This document shows, one piece after another, positions 21,824-31,599 of a stretch of 64,000 nt of DNA. Below the pieces are notes generated by a model, which saw nothing but the letters and a program-made list of their open reading frames with translations, made no database searches and was not told the origin of the DNA. The first letter of the stretch is position 1; every line of letters begins with the position of its first letter. Location of the stretch: NCBI GenBank assembly GCA_050084515.1, contig CM114274.1:13640001-13704000 (forward strand), given 5' to 3'. The stretch is from Blasia pusilla (Eukaryota; Marchantiophyta; Marchantiopsida; Blasiales). The position numbers were made by a program, and so were the translations under genes.

Positions 21824-24747
21824 CTACATGCCCTCTGACTCCCCAAATCCATCTCTGGCTACTAAATTTGTTTCATCTATGAAAATATAGTCTTGTATAT
21901 ACTCCTCAAGTGCTAATTTTACACTTTTCGCTTGACCCTTTGTGTTCGAATAATAACCCAAACTTAGGAGCAAATCCGCTCCTAGTGTCTTAAATAGATA
22001 TGTCCAAAACTTAAAGAGAAACTTGGTATCTTGACTGGATAATAACTCACTTGGCATTGCCCAATATTTGGAAATATTGTCAAAGAAAAGATGAGGTACC
22101 TCCAACTTTGCAACTGTATTTCAAGTCAGAATGAAAACTTGCATCTTTGAAAATCGATCTACCACTATCATGATCAGATTAAAACCTTGACTCATGTATT
22201 CCCACAATGAAATCCATAACAACACTTTCCCATGATATGCTCAAAATAGGCAAAGTTTGAAGTATCATTGGCATCTTGCCTTAGTCTGTTTTGTTCTTTT
22301 GACCAAACAAACACAATTGGACATACTTAATGGTATCCTTATCATGACACGGCTGATAGGAATATTTCTTAAGAATCTCCAAGATCGTTACCTCACTTGG
22401 ATGTCCCATCCAAGGTGCATTCTGATGAACTTTGAGAACCTTGGTCCTTAAACTCTCAAGAACACACATCTTTTGTTGCTTCCATTTCAAAAAACCAACC
22501 ACAAGGGTAACATCCGTCACACTTGCCCCCTTCTTTAGAGCCTCTAACTATCCTTGGACAATTTCATCATGTTGGTTAGTTGCCTTCACCAAGCGTCTCC
22601 AATCAGTTCCAAATACCCAAGTTCGTCTCAATTATTGCTCCCACCTACTCAAGGCATTGGCTACCAGCCTACCACATTCTCCTTGCCTCCGTGATAGAAA
22701 ATTTCCATATCAATTCTTGCTAGGTATTCTTTCCAACATAGTTGTTTCAGTGATAGCTTCTCCTGACCTACAAAATACTTGTAAGTTATGTTGTTAGTGT
22801 AAAACTTGAAGTGCAGACTATGTAACAAATGTACTTGCCACATCTTGACTTAATAGATCGCTGCATACATCTATCTCTTGTAAGTAGGCTATTTTTTCTC
22901 TAATTTGGCTGACTTATAAGAAATAGGTCGACCCGTTAGGTTTAACACTCCCCTTCTTGCAAAGTTAGACACATCGGTCCAAACTTCAAGTGAGGCCCAA
23001 TTTTTGGCAACTCAACTATGAGAGGGTTGCATACTAGGAACTTTAGGTTCTCAAACACCTCTTGAAACTCCTTTGACCATCAAAACATTGTGGATTTTTG
23101 TATCAAGTCATAGAGTGGTCTTGCAACCTTGGCAAAATTGTGGATGTAGCTTTTATAGAAGGTTAAAAATCCAAAAAATGGCCTTGTCTTGGTCAAATTT
23201 CTTGGTGCAAGTCATAACTTGATAGCCTCAAGCTTGTCATGACTAGGTTTTACACCTTCTTTTGTTAACGTATGCCCCAAGAATTCCACTTCTTGGATCA
23301 TGAAGTAACACTTAGAAGGTTTTGTGAACAATTTTTTCTTCCTCGAATGCCCTAAGACTTCTTTGAGGAGAACCTCATATTCTTCCCATGTCACAAAATA
23401 TATGAGGATATCATTAAAGAACACGACTACTCCCATATCTAGCAAGCGCATTAGTTAGTCCAGATGGTATCACAAAAAAGATCTGAATATTGTGCTCATT
23501 GTGGTCTTAAGTTCATCCCCTTCCACGATTTAGATTTGGTAATACCCTTGCCTTTAAGTCTTAGCTCTATCTTGGTAAAGTTCTTGGAATCTCGCCAAAT
23601 CAAAAAAATCATATGCAAAGGCAACGGATACTTGTTCTTGATGTTCTTTTGGTTCAACGCCGCGTAATCTACGCGCAAGCACATAGACCTATCCTTCTTT
23701 GAGATGAAAAGGGAAGGGGATCCAAACACCGACTTACTTGGGCAAATGAACCCATTTTCCTCCAATGCTTTAATGCTTTAGTTTTCCTTTCTTAGGGAGT
23801 CATCCTCCATGATTTCCTCCATGATTTGATGATGAGAAGAGTAATTCTGGGTTTGAGTTCAATCATAATCCTGGTTTTGCCCCATGAGGAAACCCTTTCA
23901 GAAGTTCCCTGGTTAAGACTTATCCAAACCCTTCTAAGATTTTCCACACTCTAGGCGTAAGGTTTCCTTTTAGTTCCTCCTCTAATGGTGAATCATCCAA
24001 TTCGGACTCCTTAACTTTCAAGGTGACTCTCCAACATAGGAATCCACCCTTGAGATCCTTTTCTGGTTGCTTGGCTACAATCAATGAGCAACGTGCTTTA
24101 CCTGATTAATCCTCAAAATTTGATGATGCAAAAAATCCTTATGGAATTTCCATCACCAAGAGGAACCCCTAATATATCTTTAGTGATCTAATCACTATGG
24201 CATGCCTACTAACAAACGTGAGTGATAAAATCATATCTATGCCATATAAGCTACATACTACAAAAATTTCCCTCGTGCTCGGCTTAATAGCTTCCACATC
24301 AAATGAACAAGCAAAGCTAGAATCCTCAAACAAAAGATGACCACAGATCTACACTTGTGGATGGATGGATGAGTCCACCGCAAAACTGTTCTCGTTCACA
24401 ATTAAACTTACAGTGATCCAATTTTGACAGAGGAATTAAAGCAAGGCATCGCGTGGCGCGTCAGGGTCACTTCCACAGCAAGTGATCCTACCTCCGGGAT
24501 GGAATTGGTGGAGGAAGCATAATCGTAAAACTTCATCGAGGCTCGTGTTGTTCATCTTGGTCTCAATGAATAACACGAACCAAGAGGCATTTATAGGGCA
24601 ACCGGATCAACCCTGGTGTTGGCAGGCGTATAGATTAGCTTTGAATATAAGATGACATCCAGTATCTCCTTGGTCACGACGCATGAGTCTCGTCGTGGAG
24701 TGACCTACCGCTCCTACGTTCACATACGTCCAGCTCTGATACCACGA
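21824..24747 (-). mobile_element. Ty3 element, decayed: primer site, RT, RNase H, integrase
   Basis: Read on the minus strand. A primer binding site TGGTATCAGAGC (24744-24733), complementary to initiator tRNA-Met, follows a probable LTR end TTTTCCA. Only about 1 kb separates it from RT, so gag and protease are mostly deleted. RT is seen at 23765-23496 (SKSVFGSPSLFISKKD) and 23451-23212 (VVFFNDILIYF, the F/YxDD box with the first Asp changed to Asn). RNase H follows (SNFARRGVL, then QEKLSLKQLCWKEYLARID, to 22661). Next come the integrase HHCC region (22520-22281) and the core (22105-21824, MPSELLSSQDTKF and GQAKSVK), where the usual catalytic Asp and Glu are lost. Several stops and frameshifts make the element non-functional. 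The primer site and domain order are seen directly. Confidence 0.8.
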
Positions 24748-25150
24748 TGGAAAATGAGCTCAACGAGTGCGTTTCCCTCCTGTCAGGAATGCGTTCTCCT
24801 GTCGCACATTCCTCTCAAACTCTTCCTATCACACATACTGGAACACACAAAAGTTGTCAAGGAAAAAGCGCTCGTTAAAGGTATTTATCATATTACAGCA
24901 TTATTGTTCAAGAAAGACTACCTTATAACTTATCTTGACAGCAGAGAGAGAAGTGATTTGTAACTTATCTTGACAGTACCGTGAGTAGTGACCGATTGAA
25001 TCAAATAGAGAGAGAGAAAGGATTGATTGAAGATTTTGAGAAGGATAAAACGCACGTTTTCTAGAAGTTAAAGTGCAGAATTCTTGAGGAGACTCCATCG
25101 ATCCTGGTTGGTGGAAGGTGTCTTGTTGAGACACTTAGGAAGAGTCTTCT
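24748..25150 (-). repeat. Probable 5' LTR of the minus-strand Ty3 element
   Basis: The LTR end next to the primer site is read from TG at 24748 (CA on the element strand), three bases from the primer site. The outer end was not located, and 25150 is only a guess. A 16-bp direct duplication (TAACTTATCTTGACAG) lies inside near 24925 and 24962. No matching 3' LTR was found below 21.8 kb. Confidence 0.4.
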
Positions 25151-26120
25151 GCACACACAACCCGATATGAACTTCATGGTGGAACTTCATGACCTTGTTT
25201 GGTAAAGAGTAGACGTGGGAGTGAGAAGCAGTCTCATTTGTATCTATTTTGAAGTTAGTAAAGTCTTTAAAAATTCTTCCTTGGTTAAGTCCTATGTTTC
25301 CATATGCTCCTGTTGTGATTCTTTCTTTTTCAAATCTAGATCCATTCATTTCGTAACAATTATGGAATTATACAAAGAGATTGTGTTCACAGATTGTTTT
25401 ATTGTGATCGCGGAATATGTCTAATCTCCCTTTGAGTAACGTCTGCCAAATGAAACAAACTAGACTCAGGAAAGCTTCCAGAATAGTCCAACGGGAAATC
25501 TGGTAGTCTTCCACAGGTTCCAGGAATTCGTGCTTACTTTAGTTGTTTGACAAACTTCAGGGATCGATGTTGACATCAGCTTATTTTAAATTCTAATTTT
25601 TCAGTGCTCTAGAAACTCTTGTTAATTCCCTCTCGAGGAAAAGATCGAGATGAAAATTTGAACGCTATTCTCATTCCCTATCCTAAGAATATTGTCAGTG
25701 TACTACGGAGACGAGTAGAGAATTAAAGTTGACACACTTACGCCATTCTGTAGAGCCGACAAGAAACTGTTCCGTGACGACAAATCCCAATCAGGATCAA
25801 ACAAATAACTCGCGGCGTCGTAATCCATTTGGAGGGCTTCATTTGTCTACAAATTTTATAGAGGTCAAATATCGATGGCAACATCAAAAGTGAGCAAGAA
25901 CCAAACGATCATAGCTTGCGAAATCTGTGAGCACTCTTTCAGAGAGCTCGTGTACCACCACAAGCAAGGGAGGCCACGAGTGATGACGAACGAGAGACAA
26001 TCGATTAGAAGAACTATGAGAACATGGAGGAGTACTAATGGTTTGGAAAGGTTATCTTTTTTGTGCAGCAGATGTTTCAAACATTAATGAGTCTGAATGC
26101 ACATGACACCATGAAAATTC
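25151..26120. other. No gene recognised
   Basis: Mixed sequence without recognisable coding or repeat structure. The plus frame 25875-26087 has two Cys pairs (CEICEHSF and CSRCF) but matches no family I know. Confidence 0.3.
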
Positions 26121-26122
26121 CT

Positions 26123-26690
26123 TTAAGTTCTAGTGTATAACAACTCCGTTCTGACAATGGGTAGCTGTATATGGGTATTGTGTATCCTCCCCGGTAAATG
26201 AGGAAATTCAAGCTTGTCTCCTTCTTCCATTTCCCAATAACCATCATCTGTCACTTGCACTGGGACCAGCTAAAACAGCAAAAGCGATCACTTTAATTCC
26301 AGAGTGAGAATGATTTTCCACTGCAATTTACTAGTGACGTTAGTTTCTACAGTTACATTCTGGCTACTCCAATGTTGGGCTCGGCTGTGAAGGCACGGAC
26401 TTCTTGTAGCTCTTACAAAACACATGCAACATCACCAATTGGCGGGTTTTTTCCAGGAAGATATGCTGTTTCCAGCGAGATCTCAAGGGTTGGATCTGGA
26501 GGACCAGTGTGCATTATGAGTCGGTGTACTCGCGAAGCATTTGTGCAGATAAATGAGATGAGGGATTCTTTTTCACCACTTTCTTGATTGTTTCAAGATT
26601 TAGCAGCCGGATTGCGTTGCAAGTACGAGGAAAAGATCGGACGAATGTAATACCTGTGCGCTGAATCTGTAACCTGCTTGATTGAGACAT
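26123..26690 (-). other. Possible small spliced gene of unknown function
   Basis: Three segments on the minus strand could be exons. 26690-26654 (MSQSSRLQIQRT) ends at CACAG/GTATTA. 26495-26417 begins after CCTCCAG, in phase (DPTLEISLETAYLPG), and ends at TTTT/GTAAGA. 26269 onward begins after TGCTGTTTTAG. In the predicted phase the last exon stops after six codons. In another phase it stays open to 26123 and reads VTDDGYWEMEEGDKLEFPHL, which looks protein-like but needs a weaker donor upstream. No known family is recognised. The structure is plausible but weak. Confidence 0.2.
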
Positions 26691-27076
26691 GCCTACGGCA
26701 ACCAGACTAACGAGAATGCGACTAAAACACAAGCATACTCAAGGACCTCCAAATTTATTGCGTGTCCACAGACTTGACGCGAAACGCATTGGTTGATTGG
26801 ATTCGTGAGGACCTCGAAATGAATGACGGTTCCAATTAATTGACGTTCAGGACGATGAATCGTCCGGACTCGTGTGACCTTTCAAACAAACCATAGTTTC
26901 AATGAGGTGACGCGCAAAAGAAAATGAGGAAAGCATGAGTGAAGCGAAATTCTACAGCGGATCTTGGGTCAGCCGATGCCTGCTCAACCGAGTTGAAAAT
27001 TTTGTACGGCTGGTTTGTTCATTCTTGGCTGGCTTTTCCACTACTACTGTCCTATATTTTCTCTTCTTCATGAATC

Positions 27077-27170
27077 AGATCACAAGTGCTCGAAAATTTC
27101 TGGTAGTGTCCTTCACTCAAATTAGATCACATGTGCTCGAAAATTTCTGGTACTGTCCTTCACTCAAATT
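27077..27170. repeat. 47-bp tandem duplication
   Basis: Units 27077-27123 and 27124-27170 (starting AGATCACA) differ at about two positions. A recent local duplication. Confidence 0.9.
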
Positions 27171-27205
27171 ACTGTAGATACTCCAAGAAGGGTTCCATGG
27201 GAGGC

Positions 27206-27278
27206 GTTCATTGGTGGTCTAGTGGTATGATTCTTGCTTAAGGTGCAAGAGGTCCCGAGTGCAATTCTCGGAATGCCC
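27206..27278 (+). pseudogene. tRNA-Pro-like pseudogene (anticodon mutated to AAG)
   Basis: The D-arm (TGGTCTAGTGG, a perfect A box), the anticodon stem CTTGC/GCAAG and the 3' half (GGTCCCGAG ... CTCGGAATGCCC) match plant tRNA-Pro. The anticodon loop is TTAAGGT, giving AAG instead of AGG or TGG. The T-loop is TGCAATT instead of TTCGATT, so the B box is damaged. The 5' acceptor half (GTTCATT plus two extra bases) no longer pairs fully with AATGCCC. It is therefore a pseudogene rather than a working tRNA. Confidence 0.6.
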
Positions 27279-28139
27279 TATTACTCGACGAGAGGGGGAG
27301 CGCTTTACGATTGAAGACCTTGAGCTCTCGAACCAATAGGGGATAGGACACTGATTGATCATTTAATCAGACCACCACAATCTGACCTGCGCAGCTGGAA
27401 TAGGTTAGGGGTTATTCTCGTGGAAAAGGTGGGCATTGAAACATGAAAGTTGTAGATGAGCTCTTCTCAACTCCAAGATCCCACCTGACATCAGATTTGG
27501 AGCGAGGAAAAGCGACGGGCGCCTGAGGTGATCAGGCCATAGATCAGCTGAGAGCAACAGTACAGCAACTACAGGAGTCTGAATTTTGAAGACAAGCAGA
27601 TAGAGTACTTGGGTCAACACTAGGGTCAACTCACAGCTAGTTGAAATATTCAAGCAGAGCAGAAACGATGAGGAGAACAAACCAACGGAGCAATGGTAGT
27701 ATAAGGCTGTATCCAGAATCGCCGTAACGCCGAAAGAATTCAAGAGTACAAAATTAGCATGATCAGATCAACAAAGCCTGACAAGCTGAAGATCCACTAC
27801 GGCTGGATGTCCAGAAAGACAGTATGGAACGAAAAACGCTCTTACAATGCGAAAGTGCAGGGACGCGATGTCAGAGTTCGTTTTACTTCGTAACGCAATT
27901 CACACAGAGGTGACGCAATCTCAGAACGACGTATGATCCACAAACAGCATGCTCACAAGCGTTAAATGGGATAGGTGTTTGCAGCAGATCATCTCTGCGG
28001 TGCTCCTAATTCCATTGGGAGCACCACCGGGAGGTGTGGGGTTGGCAGCGGCGGGGTGGTGGTGGTGATGATGAAGTGTTCACAGGCAGACCGAACTGGA
28101 GTGCAGTATAACGTCCGGGATGCATACAGTGCACCCCAA

Positions 28140-28176
28140 ACGTTTTATCCTCGTGTCGGGCACGAGGATAAAACGT
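28140..28176. repeat. Perfect 16-bp-stem hairpin
   Basis: Arms 28140-28155 and 28161-28176 are exact reverse complements (ACGTTTTATCCTCGTG), with the five-base loop TCGGG. Confidence 0.95.
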
Positions 28177-28312
28177 GGCGTCACACGCAAGGCGCGAAGG
28201 TATTTGTGAATAGCATTGGGGCCACTAATCTGTAATCTATGATAATCTATAATCTGGGAAATAAAGACACTCGGTCCTGGGTCTATCGCCCAGCATAATC
28301 TAACCCTCTTAC

Positions 28313-28487
28313 TAGGAACGCAAGTTCTCGGGAAGGATCGGATTGGTTGCGATACAGATTTCCAAAACGGTAGATGGGAATATGTGTTGCTTGGGATTTT
28401 CTCAGGGTTAATGCTCATGGTAGTTGCCAGTGTACATATCGCAATGGTCGGTGCACCTAATACCGCATAGATCTTGGAGCCGCTCAT
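28313..28487 (-). other. Possible exon of unknown small membrane protein
   Basis: An ATG at 28487 opens a frame with a hydrophobic stretch (YAVLGAPTIAICTLATTM) and a polar tail ending PIRSFPRTC. It reaches a good donor CCTA/GTAAGA at 28313. A similar short block (VRSFPRTC) occurs in a minus-strand frame near 26630. No acceptor exon was found, so this stays speculative. Confidence 0.2.
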
Positions 28488-29285
28488 GAAGAGAAAGAAG
28501 ATCGTTGCCTGGTGGCTAGACGATGTGCAGCAGAGCTCCCTTAATTTGGCAATTGGAAACGCGCAGAGGCGACGAGATGGAATCCAAGTATGAGAGGGAA
28601 TGCGAGAGATTGCTCCTGTCTTCCATTACATCTGAAGGCTTCGTGGTGATAGACCGATGTGCGTGGAGTCATGGACTCAGCTATAGCGCAATGTTGGTGG
28701 AGCATCGTTAAACATCACATTAGAGGCATACTCTCAACCACCACTGTGACCAGTAACTTCCTACGAATATGGGCGCTTACGAGAATCGTACACCCACACG
28801 TTACAAATTTTGGTAGCGGCCGAGATGGACTCGAACATGGAGGTGTTTCAATCTAAACTCTCTGTCCGAACTGATCGCCGTATGAACGGTGGCTACCAAG
28901 GTCTGTAACGTCGGTCAAATGCGGCTTCTGGAAACACGAGAGCACCTGAGAGATAAAGTGAACAGAAATACCGATGGACCTTTCTCACTATTGTTCTGTT
29001 CAGCCATTCTATCATGTTCGTATTTGGAAGATTCGTCGCTGTCGGAGTCGCTGCTCTATCTGCCACCCCATCTCAAGGGGCGAGTGGCGGCTTTCGTAGT
29101 TCCCGGCACTTCTTCCCCTCTGGTCTATTAGATTACTCAGACAGATTTAGTGCGTGCCATAGTCTACGAATTGCCTCGTGCTTCATTTTCAACAGGGGGA
29201 GAGGAGTACATGTTAAGATAACGCGCAGGTTTGAAGTTATGGTCGACCAAATCTCCGAGGAGATGAAACGGAGACGGAGTTTGGA

Positions 29286-29369
29286 CTTGAATGACCTTGC
29301 AAGACACACCTGACCAATGGCGGATTCGAGAGAGAATCAGAGCAGGTGTGTCTTGCAAGGTCATTCAAG
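29286..29369. repeat. Perfect 27-bp-stem inverted repeat
   Basis: Arms 29286-29312 and 29343-29369 are exact reverse complements (first arm begins CTTGAATGACC) around a 30-base loop. The transcript would fold into a long perfect hairpin. Confidence 0.95.
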
Positions 29370-30359
29370 GCCGCATCTGCACAAGCCATTCAAGGAGAGC
29401 TGAACCCGACATTGGAGACAGGAGGGTGGGAGCTGCCAACATGGGGTTCATTATTAGTGCAAGGTCTGCTACGGAAGGCAAGAAGGGCAGATCCCGGATG
29501 TAGCGTTGTCACTACTAGATGATGCTCGTCAATCTCGAGAATCCTCGAAACTTAGACCCTTTGCTAGAGGTAGTCCAACATAGAGGGATTGGGGGTTTAT
29601 TACAATCCAGTGTACTTGCGCTTAACTTGATTTTCCACTCAGTAATGGCTCGATTTTGCAAAAGAAATCAACAAGATAAGCGTCCATTCTTCAAAGGTAG
29701 AGTCTTACCTATACATCAACAGAATTTAAGATAGGTCCGACGGTTTGGGAAAACCTCTATAGCTGCTAATATTTTAACCACATGATAGTTGCGTCATACA
29801 CCGTAATTATCCCGTATAATGTAAATACTAGGTTATATTCTCCAATAATAATATAAGTAAATAATTATCACCTTCCAACATGTTATCACAATTTTTAAAT
29901 ACATTTTAAAAATTATAAGATAGTGAAAGATAGTCACACGAGGTTGAAGATGACATGTTGAAGTCACGGATAACGTGAGAGAGCACGTTTCCCTTTCGTT
30001 TCGGTTCATTTGGAAATCTAAAACGTACAAAATTTCATAAACACAAAAAAGGAAGATGTAGAGGTTTGATCATCACAAAATTTTCATGATTGTTGAAACT
30101 TGAAGAAAGCAAAGCAAATGCTACACAACTTTTTTTGAAAAATATGGCATCAAAAGTTGTGAAGCTCGGCTATCCACACGGTGCCCCGTAAATTGGGGCT
30201 TAACACAGCCAAACTAATAAAATGCTTCGGCGTGCACCTAATCTTATGGGACCACATGAATGAGATCAAGCATTCGCTAAATTTTCCACGATCCCTTTCT
30301 AATAAGCGCACGAACTTCGCCTTAAGACTACCTTCATCATGTAGAGAAATTTTCTATTT

Positions 30360-30596
30360 TGGATAAATTACCGACGTTTGAGTAGAGTTGAATTTCCTTT
30401 TTGGAAAGTGGCTCTTGACGTCTTACAGCAGGTCAAGAGCCAAGCATATGACCTATGAACATAGGTTACTATGGAGAGAGAGAAGGGAGTATACCCAATG
30501 AGAGATCTTTGGAGTTTATTCTCTCTTTGTTGAATATCTTAGCATGAGGGGCGGAGCTATGGTCCTCCTTGATTTGTGAGTAACCCAAGACTCTCG

Positions 30597-30644
<48 letters not shown>

Positions 30645-30665
30645 GTGAGTGAGTGAGTGAGTTGT
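30360..30665 (-). repeat. Dispersed repeat with GA/GTGA microsatellite, partner of 18466-18770
   Basis: Reverse-strand copy of the 18.5-kb repeat (shared AAGGAGGACCATAGCTCC, AGATATTCAACAAAGAGAGA). Its edge has expanded into (GA)20 at 30601-30640 followed by about five GTGA units at 30641-30661. Confidence 0.6.
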
Positions 30666-31534
30666 GTACACATTTAGAGATCTCGTTGAGAGAAAACCTT
30701 GATTTATACATAAAGGATGAGTGATTGAGAGGTCTACAATGTGGGAACTCATTTTTTTCTAATTGTATTTGTAGGTTGGGGATCGTGTTCCCTATTTCAG
30801 TAGCTCATGAGAGTCAAGAGCAAGAGCTACTAGATTTTGCAGTTGTAGTTTTTTGGTACGAGAAAGTGGTGCGCGGAAGCGTTGCCCAATTTTTTATAGG
30901 ATTTGAGTATTGGGACATGGTTCTCCATGCAGGTTCTCTAGGGAACACCATGTAGCTCGTTGGTTTGTATGTTGACAAGTTTGAGATTTTCTATGGGAGA
31001 AATGAGCATAGAGGCCAGTCTTCATTTTGTCGCGGGTTTCTCTTAGGTTCAACCCCATGGTTGAGTTCTTTGCAAAGTTGCAAAGGTACTACCAAAGGTA
31101 CGGATTGAGAATGTGCAAAGCATTCAAAACTTCCATAGGCGCTTGGGAGAGAGTTCACAACAGGCATTTACTCGTCTACATCGGTTGATTAGTGTTGCTA
31201 AGGAGGTGATAGACGCCCAAGCTGTCTAGGCATGGTATGGACCAGGATGCTCAAACGAGCCTTCCAAAGACACGTGAGGGATACGGTACTTTTGATGCGC
31301 ACCTCATCTACATTTAGGTATCGATGTGTTTGAGATGACGCAGTGTATTAAGTGAAACATGGTTGAAGAGAATATAGCAGCCATAAGTCATGCGCGAGAG
31401 CACCACGATTGCCTATACCACCAATGCAGCGATGTAGATTTTGAGAAAAAAAGTGTGGTGCCAAGAGCTCAGGGAGATTATCGTGAGTCTATACCACTCA
31501 GACCTATGTCATTGCAAGAATCTCATTAGGAGAG

Positions 31535-31596
31535 TAACGGGTGCAATATTGCTGACCATGTGATGAAGCCCATGGTCAGCAATATTGCACCCGTTA
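31535..31596. repeat. Perfect 26-bp-stem hairpin
   Basis: Arms 31535-31560 and 31571-31596 are exact reverse complements (first arm begins TAACGGGTGCAATATT) around a ten-base loop (TGATGAAGCC). Confidence 0.95.
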
Positions 31597-31599
31597 GGG

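Noticed and set aside
28313-28487. Cytochrome oxidase subunit 6a-like exon
   Set aside because: The hydrophobic stretch and a FPR-type tail only faintly recall that family; the diagnostic FPWG motif is missing.
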